Source: an uncultured Prolixibacteraceae bacterium (GTDB lineage Bacteria > Bacteroidota > Bacteroidia > Bacteroidales > Prolixibacteraceae). Taken from it: 64,000 bases of DNA. The stretch covers positions 1 through 64,000 of the forward strand of contig CALGIG010000117.1 of assembly GCA_937915865.1 (NCBI GenBank), written 5' to 3'. The position numbers and the translations under genes are program-made. Of the stretch, positions 17,407-27,234 are shown piece after piece (the stretch's first letter is position 1; each line of letters starts with the position of its first letter). The notes beneath the pieces are model-generated. The model saw only the letters and a program-made list of their open reading frames with translations. It was not told where the DNA came from and did not search any database.

Positions 17407-20400
17407 TTAAGACTTATTTGCTGAATAAATCAGCTTAAAGGTTTTGTGAATAGTTTTATTATCTGATACTTTTAAGAAGTACAATCCATTGGTTAATCTT
17501 AAATCAGAAAAATCAAAGCTTTTCCCGGTAAAATCAAAAGAAAAAACAACTTTCTGCGCCAATACCTGCCCATTTGAATTTAAGAAAGTAACATTGTATG
17601 ACGTATTTTGAGAATCAATAATTTCAACATTAACCTTGTCGTTAAAAATAGTAGGAAATACCTTTATCTCAGTCGTTGGTATTTCTTGCTGAACTTCATC
17701 TTTCTCCAAATTACCTATCAGAAAGTCTTTAGATATTGATGCACTTTTTAAAGTATTACGAACAGGTACACCATACAAAGCAACTTCATTAATATATGCC
17801 GAAGAACCAGCCTGCATTGTTAACCTTATATATCTTGAATTAATGGCAACTTCCTTTTTTTTCCAGTTTTTATATGTATTAAGATTCTCGGTATATAAAC
17901 TTTTCCAGTTACCAGGTTCTCCATACGAAATAACAATAGGCTCAACATTATTCATATCATGAAGGCAAATACAAGAAATGGAATACTCCTGACCAAGATC
18001 AATTGTTGTACTATAGGGTGCTTTAGTCGAATTGTAATATGGTTTCCAACTTTTACTGATGGGGTGCTCATTAAGCTCGACGCTTAGGTCTTGCTCGTCA
18101 ACCAGATATTTGGGAGAATCAGTACTTCCGCCAGTCATTTCATCTATAATCATTGATGAGTTTAATAGTATTCTTGGCTCAACATTAGCTATGTTTACCT
18201 GAAGTGATTGTGATGATGTATAGCCTTTATTATCAGAAGCAATAATAGTTAAAGAATAAGTACCAGATGAATAATAATCAGGTGTAAAAATAATCTGCTG
18301 AGTAGTCTGATCACAATAAATTCCAGGGAAAGTATCTCCTTCAATACTAAAAGAAATGGGATCGTTTTCCGGGTCAAAAACAAACGCTTTTAGAGTATCA
18401 GTTTTTCCTTCATTTAAATTTAACAAAGCAGGTAAATTAAAATAAGGATATCGTGGTTTAACTTTGTCATTTACAGTAATTTGAAAAGAAATAGAGTCAG
18501 ACAATTCACCATCATTAACTTTTACAATCAGGTTCGAATAAGTTCCAGAATTCAAATAATCAGGTGCTATCAGCAAAAATGGATTTAATGCGCTGTTGGT
18601 ATCTAATTTCACAAAGGAAGGAAAATTACGTGTTGTATATGATAATTTACTATCCTGAGTAAAAAAATCATCAGTAACCGACAATGCTACCTTAATTGAA
18701 TCTCCTTCATCAACAACGATGTCCTGAATATTTTGGATTTCTGGTCGTTTATTACATTTATCCAGATAAATAATTTCAACTCCGCTAATCCTGGGTTTTC
18801 CGATTATTTGCTTAAAGTCTATATTTAAATCGCCATCAGTAACACAAATAGTAAATGTCTTCTGTAATGGTAGTTCACCTCCTGCAGCATCGTAAATGCA
18901 GAAATTATTCAAAACAGTTGAATCCTCTAGTGCAACATTAAAATAACCTTTGGTCCCATCAAAAGAAATATCAGAATTCTGTTCTCTAAAAAACAGGTTA
19001 ACAAGATATTTACCAGTTGGTAACGGAAATTTCCATTGTAATTCGGTACCTCCAGGATAGTCGTAGCTGTATGGTCCAAAAATATTAGCTGGCGCAGTTG
19101 TACTATTTACGCCTTTATATGAATGGCTACCTGTTTCGTAACTATGGGTAACTACATATTGTTTCCCAGAACCCTGATTATAAACCGATTCCCAATTAAG
19201 ATTAGTATCAATTATTTCAGGACCTCCACAATTTAACCGATAAACCGGAGTATTTGCTTCTAGGTCTTTTGGAACAATCTTTAACGGAATAGTACATAAA
19301 ACGGGGTCGCTGTATGAATCAGTGAGTGAAAGTATAACAGAATAATCTCCAGTTTCAAGATACCTAGGTTTAATTATCAGGTTATAAGTAGTATCGTTAA
19401 CATTATTAATCGCTATAAAATCCTGATTACTTGCAACTTTAAGTATTAAGGAGTTTAAATCCTGATCATAAACATGTAATGGGACACTTGTTTCTTCAAG
19501 ATTATTCACTGTTATTGTATTGATTGGTCTGAAAACAGGAATATGATTGTCGTTAAGCTTTACTGTTAATTGTATCATTTGCCTGTCTTTAGCCTGATGT
19601 GAGACATCGGCAACCGAAACTAATAACTTAAATGTACCAACATTCATTGTTTTTGGAGTACAAACAAGCTTGGCTTTACCATTTGTAATATTCACCAGCG
19701 AAACGAAAGATAATGTTGAATCGAGAGCGAAAACTAATTGATCACCATCACTAACATTTGCGTTTAATGGAATATTTAGAGTATCGTTAGCGGTAATATA
19801 ATAATTGGTCTTCAGAGAATCTAAAACTGGCCAACAATTAAACGACGTCATGGAACCTGAATTCGTAATACCTATTCCAGAATAAAGAGATGACGATGCT
19901 GTAATGAATGAAGATACATCAGCAAACCTAATTGTTTCAAGCGCTGCTAATTGATTGTTTTGTACTTTAAGATTTGACCCACTTAATGTTGAAGTTGAGA
20001 TAAACGGGCATTTATTGTCGTATTTATTGGCATTTACAATAATAGGGTTTATCTCATTCATATTCTGGAATACATACGAATTGTTAATATCAGTGAAATA
20101 ATTATTACTTATTTCTATAGGAGCATACAATGTTGAGAATAACCTGTTATCTACAAAGACTCCCATATTTCTTTCGAAATAATTATTGGTAATTTCAATA
20201 TTTCCCGAACCCAAAACAATCATTCCATAGCCAGGAGAATTGATAATTACATTGTTATAGTATTTGCCTACTGAATTATCTCCAATTTGAAAATTATTCT
20301 TTTGATATGATTCATTATTCAGTCCTGAATTCATTATCGTGTTGTTATAAACCTCAACATCTTCAACCATATTTGCAACCTGAATTGCTTCACGTCCGGT

Positions 20401-21030
20401 ATTTCTGATCAAATTATTATAAACGCGTACATGATGAAATTCCATCCCTGGCGACTTGGTCTCTCCAAGGTACATTCCTTCAACAACGTTACAAATATTA
20501 AGGTCATGAATAATTAAATTATTGAAAACAGGGTATGGAACCGGAGGATTTCCACCAAAATCTTTCTTGGCATATACTCCAAAAAATCCGTGATGATCAA
20601 TTTCGATAAACTCAGCTTCGCAATCAGAACTATATTCTGAAAAAGCCAGGCCACAAGTTTGAGCTGAAAGCTTAAACCCATAATGCGAATTACAAGGGCC
20701 CGTACCTGTAACTTTAATGTGTTTGCAATTTTCGAATGTTAATGCGCCCCAATTCAAAGAGTCGTTGATAATAACCTGTCCACCTAAGTTTATAAATACA
20801 ATAGGTGTTCCCGAATTTCCATTGAAGTTCTGAAATTTCAATCCTTTTGTTCTCGTGTTTAATATATAAATTGTATCTCCTCCAACAGGATTTGTAGTAA
20901 AATAGGCCGGAAAAATAATTTTAGGGGCTTCATTATTTATTACGAAAGATTTTACTGCGAATGATTGTAGAAAATTTATCAATAAACTAAGGGTAAAAAT
21001 CGTTTTTGAATAAATTAATAACTTTTTCAT
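17407..21030 (-). CDS. Secreted beta-helix/malectin protein with type IX secretion sorting domain
   Basis: The chosen ATG at 21028-21030 (MKKLLIYSK) has a purine-rich AGGAGGGAGGG just upstream and starts a signal peptide; a TTG 17 codons upstream is less likely. The product has about 1207 residues. In order: a right-handed beta-helix with Asn ladders (about 40-380), Ig/cadherin-like segments, a malectin-like domain (about 595-760, starting RLNCGG), further Ig-like repeats with the motif DEGDS, a discoidin-like segment (about 965-1090), and a C-terminal Por/T9SS type A sorting domain (about 1125-1207). It would be exported and anchored at the surface, binding or cutting a polysaccharide. The beta-helix could be a lyase or hydrolase, but no catalytic set was recognised. 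It is convergent with the sugar transferase. Confidence 0.85.
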   Translation of the reverse strand: MKKLLIYSKTIFTLSLLINFLQSFAVKSFVINNEAPKIIFPAYFTTNPVGGDTIYILNTRTKGLKFQNFNGNSGTPIVFINLGGQVIINDSLNWGALTFENCKHIKVTGTGPCNSHYGFKLSAQTCGLAFSEYSSDCEAEFIEIDHHGFFGVYAKKDFGGNPPVPYPVFNNLIIHDLNICNVVEGMYLGETKSPGMEFHHVRVYNNLIRNTGREAIQVANMVEDVEVYNNTIMNSGLNNESYQKNNFQIGDNSVGKYYNNVIINSPGYGMIVLGSGNIEITNNYFERNMGVFVDNRLFSTLYAPIEISNNYFTDINNSYVFQNMNEINPIIVNANKYDNKCPFISTSTLSGSNLKVQNNQLAALETIRFADVSSFITASSSLYSGIGITNSGSMTSFNCWPVLDSLKTNYYITANDTLNIPLNANVSDGDQLVFALDSTLSFVSLVNITNGKAKLVCTPKTMNVGTFKLLVSVADVSHQAKDRQMIQLTVKLNDNHIPVFRPINTITVNNLEETSVPLHVYDQDLNSLILKVASNQDFIAINNVNDTTYNLIIKPRYLETGDYSVILSLTDSYSDPVLCTIPLKIVPKDLEANTPVYRLNCGGPEIIDTNLNWESVYNQGSGKQYVVTHSYETGSHSYKGVNSTTAPANIFGPYSYDYPGGTELQWKFPLPTGKYLVNLFFREQNSDISFDGTKGYFNVALEDSTVLNNFCIYDAAGGELPLQKTFTICVTDGDLNIDFKQIIGKPRISGVEIIYLDKCNKRPEIQNIQDIVVDEGDSIKVALSVTDDFFTQDSKLSYTTRNFPSFVKLDTNSALNPFLLIAPDYLNSGTYSNLIVKVNDGELSDSISFQITVNDKVKPRYPYFNLPALLNLNEGKTDTLKAFVFDPENDPISFSIEGDTFPGIYCDQTTQQIIFTPDYYSSGTYSLTIIASDNKGYTSSQSLQVNIANVEPRILLNSSMIIDEMTGGSTDSPKYLVDEQDLSVELNEHPISKSWKPYYNSTKAPYSTTIDLGQEYSISCICLHDMNNVEPIVISYGEPGNWKSLYTENLNTYKNWKKKEVAINSRYIRLTMQAGSSAYINEVALYGVPVRNTLKSASISKDFLIGNLEKDEVQQEIPTTEIKVFPTIFNDKVNVEIIDSQNTSYNVTFLNSNGQVLAQKVVFSFDFTGKSFDFSDLRLTNGLYFLKVSDNKTIHKTFKLIYSANKS

Positions 21031-21671
21031 ACCCTCCCTCCTTTCTATTCGCAAGCCAGAATAACTCGTTTGATAACTCAAATCACTTATTTGCTAACTA
21101 AAGTACAACTTTTAACTTAAAAAAAGACAGCGCATGTTTTATAACATACAAAGAAAAAAACGATATTTTTTTCACAATTAACTGAATATTCCAATTATAA
21201 TAATCATGTTATTTAGAATGAAGAAAAATGAAAATCGAATGAATTAAATCATAAGTAATTCATTAAAATTTTATTGAACAAAGGATTACAAGCTAATCAT
21301 TATTTATTGTCAGATTAATAATTTCACTCTTTTGTTCGATTTGAAAATTATTTATCGATATAATTTTTGTTTTATGTTAGTAAAAGGGGAAAAGGGCTTT
21401 CTTCTATTTAATTGTTTGAGAAGATTTCGGGAAAAAAGAAAACTATAAGCTATAAGTATATCCAAGAAATTAGAGTATTTTTGATATTGATATACCATAA
21501 ATATGGCGATAAAGGAATCGTGAAACAGCTATTTTAGAAGTTTTTTTCAATTGAAAAACGCATAAATAGTTGTTCCATTTTTGAGGATATTAGAAAATAG
21601 AAAAATGTTCATACGCAAATTATAAGACGATAAGCAAAAATTTATATAAACAGACCACTTAGTAAATTCTT
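21031..21671. other. Divergent AT-rich control region with inverted repeats
   Basis: These 641 bases lie between the beta-helix protein and the TolC-like gene and hold no credible gene. They contain an inverted repeat AATGAATTA/TAATTCATT (21238-21246 and 21256-21264, 9-base loop) and a 16-base palindrome TTTTTCAATTGAAAAA (21543-21558). No exact TAnnTTTG element was found before either gene. The length suggests that it carries the promoters for both sides and regulatory sites. Confidence 0.4.
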
Positions 21672-22436
21672 ATGCGTATCTCAAAACAGTTTAAAAGATC
21701 AATTGTAGTATTTTTCTGGGCAAGCTTATCTGTTGTTGCTCTGGCTCAGGATAAAAATATTGCCGATTCCAAATTGCAAAAAAATCAATATGAGATTGAT
21801 GATTTTATTCGTAAGCTTCCTCCAATAGAAACATTTATTGATTCTGCATTAACCAGAGAACCATTGGTAGGACAGTTAAAAATGGATATTAAAAAACAAG
21901 AACTGGAATTATCATTAGCCAGAAAGAATTGGGCAAAAGATATTATTGGAGGAAGCGCAGGAATTAATTATGGAAAATTTGATAATCTTGTTATTAGTAA
22001 AGATTTAGGGCTTGATCAATTAAACACATCAGCCGGAGAGCAAACCAGGTATTCGGTAGGGCTTTCAATGAAAATTCCAATAGCTACTCTTTTTGATAAA
22101 AGTAATGTAAAACGAGCTAAAATTGATTTGGAGAAATTAGACTACACCAAACAATCTCTCATAAAAAAAATTAGAGATGATGTTTATATAAAATATAACG
22201 AATTGATTAGCAGCTATCAAAAATACATGATTCTGATCCACGATTTTGACAGTTATGATGCATTTATACAACAGGCTGAAAAGGATTTTTATCGAAATCA
22301 AAAATCATTGTCAGAAGTGCTCAATTTAAAAATGAACAGGTCGAAAGCTCAAATGGATTTGCTTGATGCTAAGAATAATTTTCAAAAGGCAGTTTGGGAA
22401 ATTCAGGAATTATGTGGAATTGAAATTAAGTACTAA
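21672..22436 (+). CDS. Short TolC-like outer-membrane protein
   Basis: This 254-residue protein has a signal peptide ending near Ala-Leu-Ala-Gln. Two long helical stretches flank beta strands (for example TRYSVGLSMKIPIATLF), matching one half of a TolC/OEP repeat. The ending, with a coiled stretch and LKMNRSKAQMDLLDAKNNF, is typical of the second helical hairpin. Full TolC proteins have two such repeats in about 430-480 residues; this has about one. It may form an export channel for the polymer or work with the Wzz/Wzc-like protein that starts 17 bases later. No Wza-type polysaccharide export protein is seen in the window, so this may be its substitute (inference). Confidence 0.75.
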   Translation: MRISKQFKRSIVVFFWASLSVVALAQDKNIADSKLQKNQYEIDDFIRKLPPIETFIDSALTREPLVGQLKMDIKKQELELSLARKNWAKDIIGGSAGINYGKFDNLVISKDLGLDQLNTSAGEQTRYSVGLSMKIPIATLFDKSNVKRAKIDLEKLDYTKQSLIKKIRDDVYIKYNELISSYQKYMILIHDFDSYDAFIQQAEKDFYRNQKSLSEVLNLKMNRSKAQMDLLDAKNNFQKAVWEIQELCGIEIKY

Positions 22437-22453
22437 TTTTTGAAAAAAAGTCA

Positions 22454-24670
22454 ATGCAGTTTAATTTAATCTATTTCATAAGGCTATTTTCAAAGCACAT
22501 TTCATTAATAATAGGAGTACCAATTGTGCTTGCAACAACTGTTTTTCTTCTAACGAAAGATGAACCGCGCATGTATTCCTCTCAAACAACTGTATATACA
22601 AGTTTTGCTTCAGGAAGTTCTATCGATTTATCGACAATGAAGATTAACTCTATAAATACAGCATTTGATAATTTGATTGGTACCATAAAATCGAGAGAAA
22701 CGATTGAAGATGTTGGTTTAAAACTATTTGCAGAACATTTATCTCTGGAAAAAGATGATCCTTTAATAATCCTTCCTGAACACTATCATGCATTTATCAA
22801 CTCACTTCCTGCCGAAGTTAAAAAACTGAAAGTTAGCGGCAACTTAAAAAAGACGTTTGAAAATGTTAAAGCATATCGGTTAAAAAAAGCAGGCAATTTC
22901 ATCGACAACTTAATTAAGAAAGGGCATCCTTACTATGGGAATAGTAGTATTTTGGGAAAATTAAAAGTGAGACGCCTTCAAAGTAGTGATAATATTGAAC
23001 TTACTTTTGAATCGAATGATCCGGGAATATGCCAACACACATTAATATATCTGACTGAAACTTTTAAAGACTATTATCTTTTATTGAAAGCTGGCGAATC
23101 TGATAATGCTGTAGCCTATTATGAAGCAGAAGTTGCTAAAGCAGCCGAAAAACTTCGTGTTTCGGAAGAAGAACTGCTAAAATTCAATCAAGATAACCAA
23201 ATCATCAACTATAGTGAACAGAGTAAGTTTATAGCCGCAAGAAAAGAAGCATTCGAATCGGGTTATCAAGAAGTTTTAAAAAGAAATTCGGCTGCAAAAG
23301 CTATCATTGATCTAATGGAAGTCAAAATGTCTCCATACGACAAGCAGAAGCTTTCGGGCATGGAATTGATGAAACTAAGAGAAAAATTAGCATCGGTTAA
23401 TCAGGAACTGGCAATGGTTAAATTCTTTTCAAATGGTGATAATGAGACAAATGCAGCCAGTAACCAGCAATTTCAAACGCTGACCCAACAAGCTTATGAT
23501 TTAAAACAGCAAATGAAAACCGCCGTTGATTCACTTTATTATTTAACCAATTCGCAAGAAGGCATTCCTTCTAATAACATATTGAATGATTGGCTGACCA
23601 ATGTTATTGATTACGAAGGAACAAAGGCGGAAATAACTACATTAGATCAATTACGGTCGGATTTTGATAAAATATATGCACGGTATGCCCCTATGGGAGC
23701 TACCATGCGTAAGTTGGAGCGAAAAATTAATGTTAATGAAGATGAATACATCACATTATTGAAAAACTTAGGATTGGCCAAACTTAAACAACAAGGATTA
23801 GTTGCAGCATCAGGGTTTTCAGTAATTGATGAGCCCTTTTTCCCTGCTACACCATTGCCAAGTAAACGAAAAGTAATTATTCTTGCATCGGCCATAGTCA
23901 GTTTTATCCTGGTATTATTTCTTATTTTAGTAATCGATCTCATTGATCCAGCTTTGAGGAATGCTTTTAGGACGAAAAGCAAAACAGGGCTTGAAATTGC
24001 CACACTATTCCCATTATTATTACCAAGAAAAAGAACAACAATCAACCAGCAAATCGAGCAACAAAGTATTGATATTTTAATTCGGAAAATTTTCCTTGAT
24101 ACAGATAAATTTGTTGAGCATAAAAGAAAAACAATTGCTCTATTTAGTACCCGACCTAGAGAAGGAAAAAGTTTTTTAATTAATAAAATACATCAGAATT
24201 TAAAAAAACTAGGTATCTCTTCATTGCTACTTGTTCCTGAAGGATCGCTGAATTCAGACGAAATTGACAATTCGGTAATTGAATTCAAAGTAGATGAGCA
24301 TTACATTACTTCAAAAAATATTAATCATCTGATTAATTCTTCGGAAATCGAAAAATTTGAAGAATCAGAATTTGTATTAATCGAATTACCTGGATTTATC
24401 CAACATTCCTATCCAGTTGATTTATTTAAAAATATCGACATTTGTTATCTGATATGTAGGTCAAACCGATCATGGGCAGTGTATGATTCTGCTATAATTG
24501 AAGAAACTTTAAAACTAAAAACAAAATCTACTTTGACATTAATTTTAAATGGAGTAGCGTTGGATGAAATGGAAACGTTATTGGGAGAACTTCCCAAAAA
24601 AAGATCATGGATCAGAAAACTGGTAAAAGGGATAGTAACTCATCAATCCAGAACGAAATCAGTGGTATAA
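22454..24670 (+). CDS. Wzz/Wzc-like chain-length protein with degraded tyrosine-kinase domain
   Basis: This 738-residue inner-membrane protein has a Wzz domain: a membrane helix at about 15-35, a long periplasmic coiled-coil region (about 200-440) and a second membrane helix at about 475-500 preceded by the Pro-rich PATPLPSKRK. The cytoplasmic part resembles a BY-kinase (TIALFSTRPREGKS, a Walker A-like loop). However, the Walker A' Asp motif is replaced (LLLVPEGS), Walker B reads FVLIELPG with Glu for Asp, and no Tyr cluster is at the C-terminus. It probably controls chain length and export without autophosphorylation. It follows the TolC-like gene closely and is likely cotranscribed with it. 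Confidence 0.85.
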   Translation: MQFNLIYFIRLFSKHISLIIGVPIVLATTVFLLTKDEPRMYSSQTTVYTSFASGSSIDLSTMKINSINTAFDNLIGTIKSRETIEDVGLKLFAEHLSLEKDDPLIILPEHYHAFINSLPAEVKKLKVSGNLKKTFENVKAYRLKKAGNFIDNLIKKGHPYYGNSSILGKLKVRRLQSSDNIELTFESNDPGICQHTLIYLTETFKDYYLLLKAGESDNAVAYYEAEVAKAAEKLRVSEEELLKFNQDNQIINYSEQSKFIAARKEAFESGYQEVLKRNSAAKAIIDLMEVKMSPYDKQKLSGMELMKLREKLASVNQELAMVKFFSNGDNETNAASNQQFQTLTQQAYDLKQQMKTAVDSLYYLTNSQEGIPSNNILNDWLTNVIDYEGTKAEITTLDQLRSDFDKIYARYAPMGATMRKLERKINVNEDEYITLLKNLGLAKLKQQGLVAASGFSVIDEPFFPATPLPSKRKVIILASAIVSFILVLFLILVIDLIDPALRNAFRTKSKTGLEIATLFPLLLPRKRTTINQQIEQQSIDILIRKIFLDTDKFVEHKRKTIALFSTRPREGKSFLINKIHQNLKKLGISSLLLVPEGSLNSDEIDNSVIEFKVDEHYITSKNINHLINSSEIEKFEESEFVLIELPGFIQHSYPVDLFKNIDICYLICRSNRSWAVYDSAIIEETLKLKTKSTLTLILNGVALDEMETLLGELPKKRSWIRKLVKGIVTHQSRTKSVV

Positions 24671-24690
24671 ACAATTCACGGTCAGAAGTA

Positions 24691-24716
24691 ATGAATTTAT
24701 AAATACTTAAATTCAT
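24691..24716 (+). promoter_or_regulatory. Inverted repeat in the gap before the polymerase/ligase gene
   Basis: ATGAATTTA (24691-24699) and TAAATTCAT (24708-24716) form perfect 9-base arms with an 8-base loop, followed by a short T-rich run. It lies in the 144-base gap between the Wzz/Wzc-like gene and the GTG-started membrane gene. It may be a weak terminator, an attenuator or a protein site. The AT-rich stem makes the call uncertain. Confidence 0.3.
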
Positions 24717-24814
24717 ATTGTTTTATCCACTGATTCTGGTTATCAGATTTAGTAATAGTGCTTTTATATAGATCAATCTCAATAGATTAAATAACAACAT
24801 TTACTTCTAAGGTA

Positions 24815-26287
24815 GTGAACGAGTTTGAAAAAAAGATTGGAGCTGATAAACTTAAAAAGCCAGAAATAATTGGTCTGATTCTGATTTCTACCTTATTTAC
24901 AGCCTACATTACTGCCGAATGGGGTATAATGTCAGGATTGAATGTTATGTTATTTCCTGTATTGCTTTTCTTCTTGGCTTCACTATTTTATAATCCTAAA
25001 ATTGGAATAGTTACAACATATATCCTTAATTTTTTCGTTTTGGGAATTTACCGCTACATTGGTACTATTCCCTGGGGACTTATGGTAGATTCAATGTTAA
25101 TTATTACTTACCTGGCTCTATTTTTCAAATCGTTTCATCACTCTATACCTTGGGAAAATGCAAAAAATGAATTGACATTGATTGCATTCGTTTGGTTTGG
25201 CCTTTCTATCATGCAACTTGTAAATCCGGAAGCTGGAAACAGAACTGCATGGTTTTATGCAATGAGAGGTGTGTCTCTGTATATGTTTCTCTCAATTCCA
25301 TTGATTTTTGTAATATTTAATAAACCTAAAGACTTAAACCTGTTTTTTCTTTTATGGGGAATCTTTTCGATTATGGGCTCATTAAAAGGAATGCAGCAAA
25401 AATTTTTGGGTGTTGACCCGTTTGAACAAAGATGGCTGGATGAAGGTGGGGCTGCCCAGCATATTTTATTTGGTAAGTTAAGAATCTTTTCATTCTATTC
25501 AGATGCTGGTCAGTTTGGCGCTGCCCAAGGACAAGCAGGCGTAGTTTTTGCAATATTAGGTTTCGATGAAAAAGTTTTCAAAAAAAAGTTATTCTACTTT
25601 ATCGTTTCAATTTTAGGTATTTATGGAATGATGATTTCTGGTACCAGGGGTGCTATGGCTGTCCCAATAATGGGCTTCATTCTTTATATTGTTTTGAAGA
25701 AAAATGTTAAAGCAATGATTGTAGGTGCAGCTATTCTTGTCGGGATATTTATATTTTTTAAATACACTACGATCGGTCAGGGTAACGACACTATCAGAAG
25801 AATGAGGACTGCTTTTGACCCCAACGATCCTTCCCTGCAAACTCGACTTGAAAATCAACGAAGACTAAAAGCATATTTAGCAACCAGGCCTTTTGGTGGA
25901 GGGCTCGGTTCAACTGGAAGTTTAGGACAAAGATATAACCCAGGGACATTTTTAGCTTCTGTACCAACCGATTCGTGGTATGTAATGATTTGGATGGAAC
26001 AGGGTATTGTTGGATTATGGGTACACCTATTAATTTTATTTTTTATCTTAGGAAAATCATGCTACCTGATAGTTTTTCGAATTCGGGATGATACTGTAAA
26101 GAACCGTACTTTAGCCTTAGCCTCAGGAATGTTTGGAATTATGGTGGCTTCTTATGGCAATGGGGTTCTGGGACAGATGCCAACGGGTATTATTTTATAT
26201 TCAAGTATGGCATTTATGTTTCTGGCTCCCAAACATGACGAAGATGCGATGAAAATCATTGAATTAGAAACAAGTAAAAATGTTTAA
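24815..26287 (+). CDS. O-antigen polymerase/ligase-type membrane protein (Wzy/WaaL family)
   Basis: This 490-residue protein with about ten or more membrane helices starts at a GTG (24815-24817) preceded by a weak AAGG. A long external loop with polar residues (about 330-400, including RLENQRRLKAYLATRP and a Gly-rich GGGLGSTGSLG) is typical of the Wzy_C/O-antigen ligase family, where Arg and His residues act on undecaprenyl-linked chains. In this Wzx-containing locus, polymerase is the more likely role than ligation to lipid A. Its last codons overlap the next glycosyltransferase start by eight bases, so translation may be coupled. Confidence 0.82.
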   Translation: MNEFEKKIGADKLKKPEIIGLILISTLFTAYITAEWGIMSGLNVMLFPVLLFFLASLFYNPKIGIVTTYILNFFVLGIYRYIGTIPWGLMVDSMLIITYLALFFKSFHHSIPWENAKNELTLIAFVWFGLSIMQLVNPEAGNRTAWFYAMRGVSLYMFLSIPLIFVIFNKPKDLNLFFLLWGIFSIMGSLKGMQQKFLGVDPFEQRWLDEGGAAQHILFGKLRIFSFYSDAGQFGAAQGQAGVVFAILGFDEKVFKKKLFYFIVSILGIYGMMISGTRGAMAVPIMGFILYIVLKKNVKAMIVGAAILVGIFIFFKYTTIGQGNDTIRRMRTAFDPNDPSLQTRLENQRRLKAYLATRPFGGGLGSTGSLGQRYNPGTFLASVPTDSWYVMIWMEQGIVGLWVHLLILFFILGKSCYLIVFRIRDDTVKNRTLALASGMFGIMVASYGNGVLGQMPTGIILYSSMAFMFLAPKHDEDAMKIIELETSKNV

Positions 26288-27224
26288 AACAATGAATGCT
26301 GGAAATATTAAACTACCATTGGTTTCAATAATAACAATTAACTATAACCAATCGGCAATTACTTGTCAATTACTTGAATCGTTACGTAAAATCAACTACT
26401 CTAATATCGAGATTTTCGTGATAGATAATGCCTCGCCAAACGATAATCCATCGCTTATAAAAGAAGCTTTTCCTGAAATTAATCTTATTGTAAGTCCTAA
26501 AAATTTAGGTTTTGCAGGAGGGAACAACCTTTGTGTTCGAAAAGCCAAAGGGAAATATTTGTTATTCTTAAATAATGACACCGAAGTTGAACCTGATTTT
26601 CTTGAACCTTTGGTTGAGAAATGTGAATCAAATCCTAAAATTGGTGCAGTAAGTCCTAAAATAAAATTCTACTCAAAACCAGATACGATTCAATTTTCGG
26701 GGCAGGCTCCAATTAATAATTTCACAATGCGTAGTCGGGGATATGGGTATGGCTTAGTCGATAACGGGCAATTTGAACACGACTCATTAACTAATTTTGT
26801 TCACGGAGCGGCAATGTTGGTACCAATGAAAGTTGTAAAAGAAGTAGGATTAATGCCTGAATGCTATTTCCTGTATTACGAAGAACTTGACTGGTGCTCA
26901 AGCATTAAACGTTCAGGTTACCAGTTGTGGTACATACATAATTCTACCGTATTACACAAAGAATCGATGTCGATAGGGAAACTTACACCCTTTAAAACCT
27001 ATTATATGAACAGGGCCCGCTTATTGTATCTACGAAGGAATGTACATGGATTGAGCTTTTTTATTGCAGCTCTATACCAAACATTTGTTGCAATTCCTAA
27101 GAACTTAACTGTGTTTTTATTAACTGGGAAATTCGACCATTTTAGAGCTTACATTAAAGCTGTATTTTGGAATTTTACAACCATGTTCAACCGAAATATT
27201 CATTTAAATCCTACACTTAACTAA
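26280..27224 (+). CDS. GT2 glycosyltransferase (rhamnosyltransferase-like)
   Basis: This 314-residue GT-A enzyme has the start region SIITINYNQ, the LLFLNNDTEVEP segment carrying the DxD-like NNDTE, and the acceptor-side motif YYEELDWC. These are typical of the WbbL-like GT2 branch that includes many rhamnosyltransferases; the donor cannot be fixed from sequence. The first ATG overlaps the preceding gene's stop; an ATG four codons on (26292) would avoid the overlap and is equally possible. It begins a compact run of genes with gaps of 2-19 bases. Confidence 0.85.
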   Translation: MFKTMNAGNIKLPLVSIITINYNQSAITCQLLESLRKINYSNIEIFVIDNASPNDNPSLIKEAFPEINLIVSPKNLGFAGGNNLCVRKAKGKYLLFLNNDTEVEPDFLEPLVEKCESNPKIGAVSPKIKFYSKPDTIQFSGQAPINNFTMRSRGYGYGLVDNGQFEHDSLTNFVHGAAMLVPMKVVKEVGLMPECYFLYYEELDWCSSIKRSGYQLWYIHNSTVLHKESMSIGKLTPFKTYYMNRARLLYLRRNVHGLSFFIAALYQTFVAIPKNLTVFLLTGKFDHFRAYIKAVFWNFTTMFNRNIHLNPTLN

Positions 27225-27234
27225 AATCAGATAT

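Noticed and set aside
21031..21081. TTG at 21081 as start of the beta-helix protein
   Set aside because: The ATG at 21030 has a strong purine-rich site just before it and starts directly with a signal peptide.
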